A DNA stretch of 64,000 nucleotides from Tenrec ecaudatus (lineage: Eukaryota; Chordata; Mammalia; Afrosoricida; Tenrecidae). Each line of letters begins with the position of its first letter. Position 1 is the first letter of the stretch. Below are positions 1 to 14,410 of this stretch, in pieces. A model generated the notes under the pieces. That model did no database searches and was not told the origin of the DNA. It was given only the letters and a program-made list of their open reading frames with translations. The stretch is from the NCBI RefSeq assembly GCF_050624435.1, contig NC_134537.1, forward strand, positions 12,458,584 to 12,522,583, written 5' to 3'. The translations under genes and the position numbers were made by a program.

Positions 1-271
<271 letters not shown>

Positions 272-950
272 TAGATTAGGCTCCTTGGATCTTGTCCTTC
301 AGGCCCAGTCCCAATAGCTCTCTTTCTCGTGTGAGCTCCCTCCCTCTCTCCCTCTCTCCCACACATGCACAGAGAAAGTGAGAGGGAAAGAGGCCTCCAG
401 AGAGAACTGCTCTTCCAAGGGGGCCAACTGGGAAGAGGGCCGAGGCTCTCCTGCCCTCCCAAGGGAAAGCCTGACCCCTGGGTTGAAGGAGGAAGAGGCT
501 CCCTTGGGCCGAGAGAAATGCCCAGAAGATTCTGGAGGCTAGCCACCAAGATGAGAGCCAGGCCCCCTAAGACATCCTATGCCACTCACCTTACAAAGTC
601 TATCCGGAGGCCGGCTGTCACTAGGGTACAGTTGAGGGGACGGAAACCCACGTCTGCTTGACCTCAGAGACCAGGTTTTGTTCTGTCACAGAGGTCTTAT
701 GAGATATTTCACATCCCACAGACGTCACCCTGCGGGGTGGACCGTTCCCTCTCTTTATTATATTCGCAGCGTGGTGCGTTAGCCCTGTCTAATCTTAGGA
801 CGGTTTCATCACCCCGCAAGAACCCCCTGTGCCCATCGACAGCCACCGCACCCGCGGGTCTCCTCTCCCAAGCCCTGGCACCCACTCACCTACACCTTGG
901 AGGCACTGGTCCAGTTGTTTACCAAAACACGTGTGCCTTTCAATCAAGGA

Positions 951-1072
951 ATCCTAGTGGCACCGCGGTTAAGCACTCAGCTGCTAACTAACCCAGCGGC
1001 CAGCAGTTCAGGCCGTCTGGCTACTCCGTGGGAGAAAAGTATGACCATCTGCTCCATAAAGACTTTTTTAAA
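951..1072 (+). repeat. AfroSINE, 3'-truncated
   Basis: Matches the 5' tRNA-derived half of the family: TAGTGGCACCGCGGTTAAGC, CTGCTAAC, CAGCAGTTCA, CTCCGTGGGAGAAAAG. The 3' half is missing. It sits in SCN5A intron 27. Confidence 0.75.
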
Positions 1073-1199
1073 ATTGTTTTTAAACAGTGTTATGGGCACT
1101 TCATCCACATAGCATACAATTGAGAGGTCCAACCGTATCAAGAAGAAGTTGTACGATCTTAGCCAACATCAGTGTTTGCAACATTTCCTGTTTCATGTA

Positions 1200-1420
1200 C
1201 GTATTGTTAGGCGTCTTTTTTTTGGCAAAAATATACACAACAAAACATTCACCCATTCAACAACGTCTACATATGTAACTCCGTGCCATTGATGATACTC
1301 TTTGTGCTGTACAACCATGATCGAGAGCCCTCTCCAGATTGTTCCACCCCCATGAGAATGAACTCAGCGCCCCCTCGGCAAAAACCCTTCCTCCTTCGCC
1401 CATGGGTACCATCGGTCAGG
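1200..1420 (-). repeat. Old L1-like 3' fragment (antisense)
   Basis: The text resembles the antisense 3' part of ancient mammalian L1s: a CAACAAAACATTCACCCATTC-like opening, a TACAACCATGA-like segment, then TGTTCCACCCCCATGAGAA, GAACTCAGCGCCCCCTCGG. Degenerate; boundaries approximate. Confidence 0.4.
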
Positions 1421-2492
1421 TCGGGTTTCTCTTTTGTTTGTTTTTTTCCGTCGTTTTCTTGATAAAACAATCGCCTATCATGCACTTCCATAGTCAAACC
1501 GCTTCTATAAAGAGTTGTATATACATAGTCATACTCAGCTCTCGTGCCCCGCCCCCTGCCCATCTGGGGAGACTTCTAGTCTTGGAAAGCCTGTGGGAGA
1601 GTCCCTCTCCGTCCTACAGGGCTGCTGTGAGCCAGAGCTGTCCGGGTGGCAGAGGTTGGGGAGGTGTGGAGTGTTATCTCATTATGATTGACCCGTCCAT
1701 TTCTGTGATGCGTGGTACTACTGTCTCCTCGTGTGCTTCATGCCCATTGTCTATCTGGTTGGGGAAAGCTCTTTTCAAAATCTTGGCCTGTTTTTGAGTT
1801 ATTTGCCATTCTGGATGAATTGTGAGAGTTTGCCATCTATTAAGAATGCCAGTTCCTCATCAGACGTATCGAGAGATTCACAAATCTCATCTCCAATCGT
1901 AGGTGGCTTATTCACTTCCTGGACAGTGTCCATAGAAGCACATATTTTATTTTTTCGGTTGTTGTTATTGTTGCTACTTATACCGGTGCCCAAACTTTGA
2001 GTGCCTCTGCTTTGGGGACACGTTGATTACCTTCATCCTTCTGCCCGGTACTGCCCTTGCCTTCAGTCAACTCACAGACGCAGAGGCTGCAGCAGGGGCC
2101 GCCGCCACTACAGTGACGAGCCGGCAGCCAGGAGCACCGAGTGAGGCTGGGAAATGTTCTGGGAGGTCCCGGTGGGAGAGAGCGAGCCAGGACATGGCTG
2201 GTGGTGGGGACTGGAGAGAGGCTTTGGAGAAGCAGCGAGACAGGACCCTTGAGGTGTCAGGAGCCCCACCATGTGAGGCTTTACCATGCACCCGAGGCAC
2301 CTGGGACGGCTAAAGTCAAGTGGGTCGGGGGTAGAGCCGAGATGCTGCCTGTCTAGCGCCCACCTTCAAGAAGCAGGGAGGTGGGAGGGCTGAGTTCTGG
2401 TCTAAGCCGAACCACCGAGGTGCCACTCGGGCCTCTGAATCCACTACGTGGAAGGTGGGGCTGCTACTGCCCTGTGACACTGTGATCGTTGA

Positions 2493-3968
<1,476 letters not shown>

Positions 3969-6045
3969 GCCCCGGACCCCTTGGAGGCAAACCTGGATGC
4001 AGCCACAGGCCAGTGTCCGTGGGGACTCCCTGGCCCCCAGGCTGAGAGAGGGGGCTCGCCCCGTGGCTTCCGGAGGCAGAGCCAGTGAGCGTCCACCGCG
4101 TCCACTGCCTGTGCGGTTGGCAAAGCTGACTGCCCCCCGGGGGCGGGGGGGGGTGTCCTGTCCCCGAGCGTTCACACATACTAGTGGCCTGCCCCCTCTG
4201 CCAGCGCCCGAGGGCTCTGACAAGCAGCGATACCGTGGCTGCCAAGGAACGACCCCACACTGGGCCTGTTTCTGTCATGAACGGGCTTTTGTAAATTTCT
4301 TATATTTGATATTTTTTTACTGGAGCAGAGAACTAACTCCTTTTTTCCCAGCCCCCCACTACCCTCCCACCCCCACCCCCACCCCCGTGGACATGGGCAG
4401 CAAGTCACACTGCCTCTGGTAACTCTTGAGCACACATGTTTCCGGAGCTGCCAGAACCAAGGGGCAGCTCTGCCCTCAGACACTGGGAATCTCACAGGCC
4501 TTTCACTGCCCAGAGTCAGGATGGGGCTCCCTGGCTAGTGGGGTGGAGGGGCCAGGGAGGGCCAGATGCCCTCACTCACACGCGTGTGCACGCTTGTCAC
4601 ACACACACACACACATGCCAGGCTGTGCCAGGCAGGCCCTGTGCCCCTGCCTGAGCCAGACGAGCCCTCCCTCCCGGCCCCATGGACAGAGTTTTGTCAG
4701 TTGGGCCCACACTCACTCAGCATGGTCCCTGACTTCCTGCTTTTGTCCTGTGAGGTCAGAGCCTTCTAGAAGAGTCTGCAGCCGCCTCCTGCTGAGTTGT
4801 TCCATGCAAACCGAAGGGCTCCGGGCTGCACAGAGGCTCCTGGGCCTGGCCTGTGGAACTGCATGGGCCTGGGGCTGGGGGGAAGCGCCTGCTGTCACCC
4901 CCAGACCCTTCTGCCTCTGACCCTGTGGGGAGGGACCTGCACGGCCCCCACCCCCTCTAGAGGCATTAGCATGGGGAAGGGGCCTTGTCCCTGCCCCGGA
5001 AGATAGGGAACCCTGAGCCCCATTGGGCGAGGCAGTGGTGGGGGTCAGCCCTGCTACCATGTCAGCCAGGGTCCACAGGCAGGAAGGGGCAGAGTCCCTG
5101 CTGCCCAATAGGTCTTATGGAAGGCCTTTTTTTTTTTTTTCAGGGAAAAAAAATACTTTTTCTAGTCTAATTCCCCCACCTCGGGGCCTCTTCAGCTGCT
5201 GACAATCCTATTTAGCATATGCAAATCTTATCATGTAAATAACTGTCACCCAGGAGAGTGGTGGCAGGGTGGGCTGGTGGCCCCAGCTCTCCAGCAGAGC
5301 CCCCTTCCCACGGGCGCCCACCGCATAGGCCCCGCCAGCCTCACATGCCTACTCTGAGTGGGCAGCCCCGGGGCACCGGACACTGGCTCCTCTAACCTAC
5401 CTCGCCGTCTGCTTGTGAGGCTCGTGGCACTGCTGGAAGGGGCACCGCCGGCGAGCCAAGTATTATGTCCCTTCCTGTCCTCTCCAGTCACCTCGGTGCC
5501 CCACCCCTGGCCTCCAGCCCCACCACGGCCACCAAGTTCTCCCCCAACCCCTGTCCCCCACCGCCCCCCAGAGTCCAGCGTGGGACTTCGTTTTAACCAT
5601 CCAGCTCACTCCTACGAGTGAAAAAAAAATCTTATTTTTGTACATCTCTGTGCTCGGCCTGGGAGGCTTGGGGAGGGGTGTGCCCATCCCCGGCCACTCA
5701 GGCCGGATGCGGTCTGGCAGGCAGGCCGGGCCGCTTGCCCCGCTGGCCGGAAGGAGCCTTTGGCTTTGTGTGTGGCCAGCCCAGGAGCCCAGCGACAGCA
5801 GCTGATGGACAGTGTGGCCGAGGGCAGGGGCGAGCAGGCCCGACTCCTTAGCTGCGAGTGTGGCTCTCGTTTTTCCCCTTTTCTGGACCTGACCACTGAG
5901 CAGCAGGAGGGGAGGGGAAAAGAGGGAGGGACAGGCATCCAAGGTCAGCTGTCAACTGCCCGAACCGAGCACTTCTCACCAAACTCCGTGTATCAATGAA
6001 AGACATATTTTTAAAACAAACCAATAAATGGCTCACGTGACCTCG
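3969..6045 (+). other. SCN5A: SCN5A 3' untranslated region
   Basis: About 2.1 kb of 3' UTR between the stop codon and the AATAAA at 6023. It contains a short (CA)n at about 4597-4615, a T15 tract near 5128 and an AT-rich conserved-looking stretch at 5163-5250 that includes an octamer ATGCAAAT. No interspersed repeat is visible, in contrast to the DNA just beyond it, which supports its being transcribed sequence under constraint. The exact cleavage site is inferred. Confidence 0.85.
6023..6028 (+). promoter_or_regulatory. SCN5A: SCN5A polyadenylation signal AATAAA
   Basis: Canonical AATAAA about 2.05 kb after the stop codon, followed within 30 bases by GT-rich sequence (CGTGACCTCGTCTGGG), which fits a cleavage/polyadenylation site near 6045. 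Confidence 0.85.
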
Positions 6046-6410
6046 TCTGGGCTCGGTTCTTGTGCAGAGACCTCCCCAGGCCCCCTGGTAGAAGCCCATG
6101 GAGCCCGAGAGGGGCTGGGGGAGGTGGTGGCTGGGGCCGAGCCAGGCAACGGGGTTGCTGCCACTGTGCAGTCCAGTGGGTGGGTGGATGTCCGGGAAAA
6201 TGCTGGGAACGTGGCCTCATCCAGGAAAGGTGGGGTGTGGCCGAGCCGTGTCTGCCACCCACCCCAAGCACCTGCTCGCCCACAGAGCTCAGTGGCATCC
6301 CGCCCATCGGTCTCTGGGGAGGAAGGAGGACCACACTAGGGAGATGGCACCGGGGTAAAACACGCAAGCTAAGCTGGGTGCCAGGAGTCGAGGCCCTACT
6401 CCAGACCCAG

Positions 6411-6541
6411 CGTAGCCCTGCCCCCACAAGGTTCCGAGGCTGTAACTCTCCAAGGGAGTCGAAAGCCCTTCTCTCTCCCTCGAGGAAGCTGGGGGTTTCA
6501 AACTGCTGACCTTGCGGGTCGCAGCCCAGCCAACAGCCCCT
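6411..6541 (-). repeat. AfroSINE fragment
   Basis: Antisense AfroSINE: TGCCCCCACAAGGTTCCGAG, GCTGTAACTCT, GTCGAAAGCCC, TTTCAAACTGCTGACCTT. It lies 370 bp past the SCN5A poly(A) signal. Confidence 0.7.
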
Positions 6542-8243
6542 GGGTCATGAGCCATGACTGTTCTTGGACTTGAAACACTGACCCTCGTGGTTTGTTTCCC
6601 TGCACCCACCCCCTCCCCCGCCTCCGCTCCTCCAGTCCATGGCAACTTCCTGTGACCCCACCATGCCACCGGAAGCTCTGCCAAGCCAGCAGGACCCTCC
6701 TGGATTCAGCGGAGCCTTCTGTGGCCTCATTGTGAGTGTCCGCAGCATTGTAGCGGCCCGGGGTCTCTGACCCAGGCTTGACTCAATGTTCCCATTCTCT
6801 AGGCCCGGGGCCCTTTTCCATAGACCCTCCGATCTCTTTCTCTGCATGGAAGCCTAGGGCCAGCACACCCAGCTTCCGGCTATGGGTCTCTCCAGAGCTC
6901 CCCAGCCATCCCATCCCTGCCCCAGCTTCCACTTCCCATGAAGAGTCAGCTGAAGACGGAACCCCCACATCGGCAGCTCCGTCCTCTCGCTCACCCACTC
7001 AAAGCGAGTCCCTTCAGCACACACCCATGAATCACCCAAACCAAACCCCAATGTCAAGGTAGAGCCACCCCTCCTCCCCCAGGGCTACTCTCAGTGGACA
7101 GGGAGCAGGCGGGATGAGGGTGGAACAAGGAGCCCAGGCTTCGGCTCCGCTAGCACTCCGTGGGCACTGGGCTCCCAGGCAGCGTGCCCCTCACTGCCCA
7201 GGCCTCTCAGATGGGCAAAGGGGAGAGGGTCTCCTACCTCTTTCTCGTGTGACTTTTCCTTGTGAACTGGGTGAAGGTTTACAACACAGATCCATTTTCC
7301 CACAGGACAAGCTGCGCACATTTTGCACGAATGGCAGTGGCCCCAGTGTAACCTGGCTTAGCCCGCTTCTTCCCTGTGCCCCCTGCTTCCGGGCCACCTT
7401 TCCTGACCTTCTGAACTCTGTGCTTGGGCAAGTGCTGCCCTTTGGGTCTCCGGCGGTGGGCTGCTCTGAGGAGTGTGGGCCTCCCTGGCTCCTGTCCCCA
7501 CTCTCCTTCCAGACCTGTCTGTGTCTGAGTACAGCATTCAGATCCAGGCCCCCAGGGCAGTCTCGTCTGGATGCCCACCCTTTCCCCCTGCTGTCTTTTC
7601 CCAGTGCCCCTCAAGACTCCTTTTGCCTATGGACACCCACCAGAGGTGGACGTACCCCAGGTCTCTCCCCACTCCCCCTCCAGGTTGTCCCTTGTAAACA
7701 TTCTGCAACTGAGAGGCATGGGGTTTGGGATCCCGAAATCGTTAGCAGTGGCCCGTTGGCCAACACCGCAGAGACCAAAATGGCATTGATGACGGGCAGG
7801 GTTGCCCAGCCAATGGTTGCCCATCCGTTAAAAAGATGAACTGGCAACGGTCCTGTGAGAGAGACATTTAAGATGGCAAAGAGAAAGCGTAGCTGCACAG
7901 ACTGCAGTGCAGTGTACGCCAAACTCCTCCTGGAACCCGGCTCATGAGTTGGGCAGTTTAGAGTCAGGGCTTCATGGGGAGACAAACCAATTCATTGAAG
8001 TAATAGGTTCAGTGCTCTGCTCTACCTCTAGTTCTCTGTGTCGTGCATGGGTCTTAAAAGCCTTCAAGCAGCCAGCCCAGGCATAATCATTGGTCTCCAT
8101 CTGCCTGGCGCAAGCGAGGCAGAAGAGCAGTCAGAGATAAGAGGAGGATGTGGGATGTGTGCCTTCTGACCAACTGCCTCCTCTGCCTGTGAGACCAGAA
8201 CTCGACAGTGCCCAGTGACCATTGCAAAATGGGTGGGTCAAAT
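6542..8243. other. Intergenic, no element recognised
   Basis: GC-rich single-copy-looking sequence with only short chance frames (the longest, 7114-7839, has no recognisable domain). Nothing further can be supported. Confidence 0.5.
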
Positions 8244-8882
8244 TATAGGGGAAGCCGCCCGCCCCCCAACTAATCATGGATTCACTGAGCGAAATTGTAC
8301 TGTTGAGATATATAAAGATTATAACAAAGTCATAGAGAGTAAGAGCATTAGGAGAGAGTAAAATAAAGCGTCAGACACATTTCATGGTAGCATGCTCACC
8401 TCAGCTCCTCTTGGTGGTACCGGGCAGGAGAGAGGAAGGAGAGAGAGGGAGGGGAAGGAGGACAAGGGGAGAGGGGACAGGGGACAGGGGAGCAAGGATG
8501 GGGGGAGAGAGGACCAGGAGAGAGAGAGAGCAATTTCTTTCTAACCAAGGCTTGTATACCTTTGGGGGTGTGCAAGTCCCGATTACAGGTAAAGACATAC
8601 GTCACAGGAAAGGATTGTACTATAGGTAATACAGTAATGAGAGGGGGACTATATAGGGGTACACATGCAATAAGAAGGGGAGGGATTGGGGTACACATGT
8701 GACAAGGTGGGCGGATCCCAAGTTCAGGATGGCAGCCTAACTGGATGTCACTGAGCTGGGTTTGACCTGTTCTCTGGATCTCCATGGAAACAATTACTAT
8801 ACTTATCAGTAGGGTGTGAGCCCCACCTACAGTGGACCAGGCTGAATGCCTTCAGGGAGAATAAGCATCTGACCTCCCACCA
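8244..8882 (-). repeat. Solo LTR, second copy of the 52.2-kb family
   Basis: Read on the minus strand, it aligns along its length with the LTR at 52214-52808: start GGAGGTCAGATGC, then ACCCTACTGATAA, CCATGGAGATC, GGATCCGCCCACCTTGTCAC, CTCATTACTGTATTACCTAT, GAGGTGAGCATGCTA, and end CTTCCCCTATA. It carries an extra GA-rich expansion at about 8425-8535. No internal retroviral genes flank it, and I could not see a convincing target duplication. Confidence 0.75.
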
Positions 8883-9030
8883 TGCGCTGGCAAACAGCCT
8901 CTAATGTTTGGTATATCTTTGGGAGAGACAAAGCTGGGAAAAATCTTTTTATATCCCACATCAAATATTCCAAATAAGAGAGAAAATTCAGAACAGAATT
9001 TCATACCAGGGAGTACCCACAAAAACTACA

Positions 9031-9850
9031 GAACTTTCATTTCAAAGCTATGTATTAAATGTGTGGTGTTGTGTTTTTTTTTTTACAAAACAACCTTATC
9101 ACCTTCAAAGTCCTCTCCATTACACTTAATGCATTGGTCAAATCTCTGATTCCTTTCTTGGAAACATTTTTCAAATGCATCTCTGGATGGCTGATAACAC
9201 CTCCCTCGTGTTTTTTTTTTTCTTTACCTCATCTACGTTGTCAAATCACTGTTCTTTCATGCTCCTCTTCTTTCACAGAAACAAAAAGAAATTGCTTGGA
9301 GCAAGGTCAGGTGAGTCAGGTATGCGGGGCAAGAGACACATGCTGTTTTTTGCCAAAAGCTGGCACACTGAGATGGCTGTGTGAGCAGGTGTGTTATCAT
9401 AGTGGCAAAACCAGTCCTCCACCTGCCACAAATCAGGCCTTTTTTGTTGCTCAGTGTTATTCTATCTTTTCAGAACCTCTAAATAAAAAGCTTGATTCAC
9501 AGTGTAACCTGGTGGAATGAACTCCAAATGCAGTGGGAGTCAGCATTTCTGTCCACGCAGGAAGTTGGCAGATATCCAGAACCAGGCTTGTCATCTATCA
9601 GCATTTCCCTTTTTTTGAAATGAGAAAACCACTCATACACTCAAGTTTTCCCCACGGCGCTGTCCTTGCGAGCTGTGTTCAACATCGCCGCAGTTTCTGC
9701 AGCATTTTCCATGAGCAGGAAACAGAATTTCACAGCTGCATGTTATTCTCCAAAAAAGATGTTTTTATGAAAAAAATGTTTGAAAAAAAAATCAGTGTAA
9801 CCAGCAGGGAGAGCCTTCCCAGGCTAGGCTACTGGGTGCACTAACTCAAG
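9031..9850 (-). mobile_element. Mariner element, internally deleted copy 1
   Basis: On the minus strand, degenerate fragments of a mariner transposase are recognisable. Near the right end are the N-terminal helix-turn-helix region and a FSxFKKGEM-like block. To the left are the KEFxPPG-like segment, a WFVAGGGL-like block and the C-terminal FQERNQRFDQCIKCNGEDFEGD-type end near 9140-9190. Stops and frameshifts are frequent. The middle of the transposase is missing: the N-terminal part joins directly to the segment before PPG at about 9534, a breakpoint shared with the 48.0-kb copy. Confidence 0.8.
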
Positions 9851-10365
9851 CAAGTTGCTCGCTCCCCAAGTGGGGGGTGGAGGTGCCAAATGGAGCTTTT
9901 GTCTGGTTTCGGTGGTACCCCCTCATATTCTCTGGAACCCTGGTGGGTGGATGAACCCCAGAAATTATTTCCCCGCAATGATCTTTAAACCTTAAACCAG
10001 AAATACCCCCAGAAGCCATCTTAAGACCAGACACTGTGTATATCCTCAACCACACAAATACATCACCTTTATAAGGAGAACATAAAAGCCTGGAGATATT
10101 GTCCATTTTAACCTCCTGTTTTAAAAAGGTAGCAGTTCCCTGGAGCCTCCCTGGCCCTTTGTCAGCTCACCTGTGCCTGAGCAGAATTGTGCTCCGTGGG
10201 GTTTTCAAGTTGCTTTTTTGGAGGAAGCAGATGGCCAGGCATTTTGGTTTGTTTTCTTTTCTGAGGTACCTTTGGGTGGACTCCATCCTTTTGCCAAACA
10301 CCCCAGCACCCTGAACATTTGCACTACTCAGGGGGCCAGTTATACTTGTTGGATTGTCCTCCCAA
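9851..10365. other. Intergenic, no element recognised
   Basis: No gene or repeat identified. Confidence 0.4.
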
Positions 10366-10479
10366 GAAGAGCAGTGTTTTCCAAAGTCCAGGCCACGTCC
10401 CCTTTATTGGGTCGTGAACTCAGAAGGCCATGACCAGCTTGGTGACCAGCAACTGGGGTCTCACGAACTCATGGGTGGC

Positions 10480-11105
10480 CAGGTAAGGTGCAACGAACGA
10501 TCTCTCCTCATCCGGAGCAGAGAGTGATGAGAAATGAGACACATGGGACAGGTGAGTCCTGTGGACGAGTGGACTACATGGATACCAACCTCCATGACCC
10601 AGAGACCAGAAGAACTAGGTGGTGCCCACGCCCCCTCCGAAAGGGAGCACATCAGAAGGTCTTCGGATGTGTACAGCAAGACCCCCAAATCATATAAAAC
10701 CCTAAGCTGGCTGGTCAGATAGAGACAGGTGAAACCTCCCAACTCTGTTAGCCTTACCACTGAGGGTCTGTATTGGAACTCACCCTGTGGTTCAATGTTC
10801 AGCCAAACCATTGCCAGGCCTACAACGTGAACAGCAATGCCGGGGAAGCACACATCCTCCAGAATAAGCCACTATCTGAGATCAAACGGCCCGAGGACCC
10901 CAACTTCAGCATGGTTCAAAGAGGAGGAGGAATGGAAACGGGAGGTACAGGAAGGCGGTGGGGGTAAAAGCCGTAAAATTTGGCTGGGGCGGGAGCTGCG
11001 GTCGGTGACCTGAATCGAAACACATGTGAACATTGAAAACTGATCCTCTCTGTAAACCCTCGCCCAATTCACAATCAAGAGTTTTTTTAAAAAAAGAAAA
11101 AGTAT
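10480..11105 (+). repeat. L1-like 3' end with A-rich tail
   Basis: It ends in a TCTGTAAACCCTCGCCCAAT / CACAATCAAGAG segment followed by an A-rich tail (11080-11105), similar to the 3' UTR of afrotherian L1s. The 5' limit is uncertain. An AfroSINE is inserted immediately after the tail. Confidence 0.5.
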
Positions 11106-11107
11106 TT

Positions 11108-11322
11108 AAAAGCTAACTCACTGCCATCGAGTCAATTCTGACCCATAGTGAGCAACCGGATAAAATAGGGAAGAACTGCCCCTGTAGGGTTCTGAGACTG
11201 TAACTCGTGACAGAAGCAGAAAGCCTCGTCATTCTTCCCAAGAGCAGCCGGTGGTTCCAAACTGCTGACCTTTCGGCTAGCTGCCCGTCAGATGCGTGAC
11301 CACTACGCCCCCAGCAGCTGGA
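11108..11322 (-). repeat. AfroSINE, near full length
   Basis: Antisense order complete: CTCACTGCCATCGAGTCAAT, TCTGACCCATAG, GAACTGCCCCTGTAGGGTTC, CAGAAAGCCTCGTC, TTCCAAACTGCTGACCTTTC, GTGACCACTACGCC. Confidence 0.88.
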
Positions 11323-13220
11323 ACATGACAGTACGTTCACAGATATTGGTGGGATGCTTACAAAGGGGAGGGAGGAGACTGGGCACAGTCTCCCTCCCAA
11401 CCCCAGGCTGACACCCTGGTCAGGAGGTGGCTCTCCTCGCCAGTCTCAAACTAAGGCTTGAAGTCTGGGGTCCTCTGGCCCAGTGGGTGGGGCCTTCTCT
11501 GGCTGCCTGGGCGCTCACCCCAGGGAGGTGTGAGTGAGTCTTCCTGTGCAGCTGTCGCTGGGCCGCCCGGGGGGTGAGACTGGGTCTGGGCGGCGGGAGT
11601 CTCTGGGAGTTCAGATGCCGCTCCTGTGTCAGAGGAGAGGCATGTGACCCAGGTCTCAGCCCCTGGCAGGGAGAGAGATGCCCAGGGACAGACGTCAGCT
11701 CTCGCCCGCAGCGCGGCGTTGGCAGCTCCCGGAGCCCGTGCCAGCAGCTCCTCCGCCTGTCATCCTAGAGCCACGAGGACACCGTGCCCGGAGGCTGGGA
11801 GGGGCAGGGGGGACTCGGGCACAGACCTCCTGCAGGCAGAGGCCCAGAGCAAGGCAAGGCCAGGAAGGCTAGAGCCTCTGGTCTCTCACATCCTGCCTGT
11901 GGAGAAGCAGCCTGCTCGCCGGTCTCTCTCCCCACAAGTCTTGGAACAGTGAGACCAAGTCATCTCTGTTTGCTTAGGGGGCTCCACAGAGGCTCCAACC
12001 CAGGTGGCTGGCCCAGACCAGGTGCAGGGGGACATTGCCAGAAGCTCCCATCAGCCCACCCATTCGCACCCTGCACTGTTCAGTACCCCGGCCCCCTCTC
12101 TGCTGGAGCCCTACTTCCCCCTTCCCACTTTCTCAGAAGTAGTCCTATCTTCTCAACTTCATCTTTCTGGAAAGAGATCAGACCCAGACCCAACCCCTGA
12201 AGATATCCCTGTGTGCTCATGAGCACACAAAGGGCCCAGAGTTGGAGAACAGAGTTATGTTTGGGAAAACGAGGTGGGATGACCACAGGGAGATGCCTGC
12301 AGACTCCGGAACAAATGAATCTCTAGTCCCAAACACTCTTGGATCAAGGACCTAAGGATATGCCTGGGATGGAGGCAGATGGCAGGCCAGAAAGAGGGTG
12401 GCTTAGTTCAGAGATGATGCTTAATGCCCGCCAGCTGCCAAACCTGGTCTGTGGGGGATCCCATAGGTATTCCCGGGACCCCAAGCATGGCACTACCTTC
12501 TTGCAGTGTCCCCAGCCAACCTGAGCTCAGCACGTGGATGATGGTCGGGCCAAGCACTTCCTCCCATGCCAGCTCACGGGACTGGCCTCCCCAGGCAGCC
12601 GCCAGCACCTGCTGCTGGACAGAGAAGCCCAACATCCCGCCTTTGTGGCCAGACCCGCCGGCTCAGATTCCAGCAACCATGAGCCAACAGAGCAGAGCTG
12701 CCTCCCGGATGTGGCTCACTGGGCAGGCGTTGTGGCCGGGGCACCTCTTGCCAGCTCTGCGCCCCTGCCAATGTGAGGCACAGAGTTCATAGGCCAGGTT
12801 TGAGACAGGATTGGTCAGGGTGGATGGGCTGGAGGCAGGGGGTGAGCTGCCTCCAGGATTTGCCCTAGAGCAGTATCCCCTTGGGGACCATCTGTCTGCC
12901 ACTGCCCTTCCCCCAGGAGGGCCAGCGGCCAGGTTGCACAGAGTGGAGAGGAGGCTGCCCAAAAAGAGAGGGCGATTAATGGAGATAATTTGGGGCTCGT
13001 GCATCCTGTATCCTTCGCATCGATAGCTTTCACTCCAGACAGGAGACAGCGAAGAAATGACAAAAGCCAATAAGCCTAATAAACAAAGGGCAATGGAGTA
13101 ACCAGCATGGACAGCTCTGGGTGGAGCAGAGCGTGGCCCAGCCTCCAGGGGCCAACCTGGTGCATTTCAACGGCTCAGGCCAAAGCCCTTGGCACCATCC
13201 TGGCCTCCTCTCTTTCTCTC
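11323..13220. other. Intergenic single-copy stretch with one conserved-looking island
   Basis: GC-rich, no gene recognised. An AT-rich island at about 12960-13090 with GATTAATGGAGATAATTT, ATCGATAG and repeated CCTAATAA motifs stands out from its surroundings (see findings). Confidence 0.4.
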
Positions 13221-13480
13221 ACACCCCACATCCAATCCGGCAGGATATCCTGTTGGCTTTGCCTTCAAACTACATCCCCAGCTTAGCCGCCCCCAGCCTC
13301 TCCACTGCCACCTCCCTGGTCCGAACCACAACGGACTCATTAGTGGCCCGGTCAAGACTCCACTCTGTTAGCACAGCAGCCTGAGCAGCTGGTCCAGTGC
13401 AGACCACACTGCTGCTCGGCTAAGACCCCCATTTCAAGTCCTTATAAGACCCTCCAGGACTCCAGCTCCATTCTCCTGGG
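13221..13480 (+). repeat. Ancient L2-like fragment
   Basis: The phrase order CACATCCAATCCGGCAGGAT, CCTGTTGGCTTTGCCTTCAA, ACCTCCCTGGTCCGAACCAC, AGCACAGCAGCCTGAGCAGC resembles an old mammal-wide LINE of L2 type. Very degenerate. Confidence 0.4.
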
Positions 13481-13507
13481 CCAGTTTCAAAGTGACTTGC
13501 GGTTACC

Positions 13508-13595
13508 TGGCCCGGGAGAACGGGGCAGTTCTATCCAATCCTATAGCATCACTCTAAGTTGGCATAAACTCAACGGCAGTGAATTTGGTTGTGTC
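13508..13595 (+). repeat. AfroSINE 3' fragment
   Basis: GGGCAGTTCTATCCAATCCT, ATAGCATCACT, and CTCAACGGCAGTGAATTTGG mark the 3' third of the SINE. Confidence 0.75.
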
Positions 13596-13768
13596 TTTTG
13601 GTTCCCTGGGCCTATCCATGGCCCCTGCAGCCCTCCCCTCTCTCACTCCACTGTGGTCACACCTGCTCCTGGCTGTTTCCCCGAGCACAGCTTCGCTTTA
13701 GAACGTGAGCACCGGCTGAAGCATCGTTCTGGTGGTGCGTTGGGTTTCATGTGGGACTGCTGACCGAG

Positions 13769-14395
13769 TGCATTTGGCAGGGCTCTCTTGAGAAGCAAGA
13801 CCAGGACACTTAGGATTCTACACATGTAAAAGGATAAGTTTATATAATGAGAAGGACCTATAACAGCAAATCCATCCACACAGCAGTTCAGAGAGCTCGG
13901 TCCAACTCAATTGGCTTGGGACCGTTATTACACTGAAAGGCCTTCCAACTCACAGTTATCACTAGCCCAAGGCCAAGGAAGCAGGCGGGAGGACGAGGAA
14001 GTGGTGATGGGTCACAGAGGCCAGTAGCGCAGCGGAGGGAAGCAGGTCCCGGTGGAGCCTCACAGCGGAGCAATACAAAGAGTCTGGCAGGAGGTGCGGT
14101 GTCCAGAGTGGTGATAAGACAAGCCTGCCAGCAGCAGACGCAGCAAGGTGGGGCTGTGCCACAGCATGGGACGGCACGGCCATGAGAGGTCCACAGCTGA
14201 CTCAGCCAGGTGGAGTGGAGCATGGCCCGGGCCCGCAGGTAACACAGCACAGGTGTAGAGGCAGCTCCAGCAGACAGGGAGCTGGTCCTGAGCATCAGGG
14301 AGAGGGGCCAGCCTCCAGCAAGCCATTTATCTCCATCACACCTCCAAGGGAGGCCATCCAGCTGTGACCTGACAGACAAACTTCTACCTGTATCT
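13769..14395 (-). repeat. ERVL-type LTR-like repeat
   Basis: The left edge CATTTGGCAGGGCTCTCTTG followed by AGAAGCAAGACC resembles the common TCAGGGTTCTCTAGAGAAGCAAAACC end of ERVL-type LTRs read antisense. The body contains a TTTATATAATGAG stretch. The right boundary (14340-14395) is uncertain. Confidence 0.45.
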
Positions 14396-14410
14396 TCTTA
14401 CGGGCGCCAT

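Noticed and set aside
7114..7839. 241-residue open frame past the SCN5A 3' end
   Set aside because: Low-complexity Pro/Ser/Cys-rich, no domain, GC-rich background, no splice or poly(A) context.
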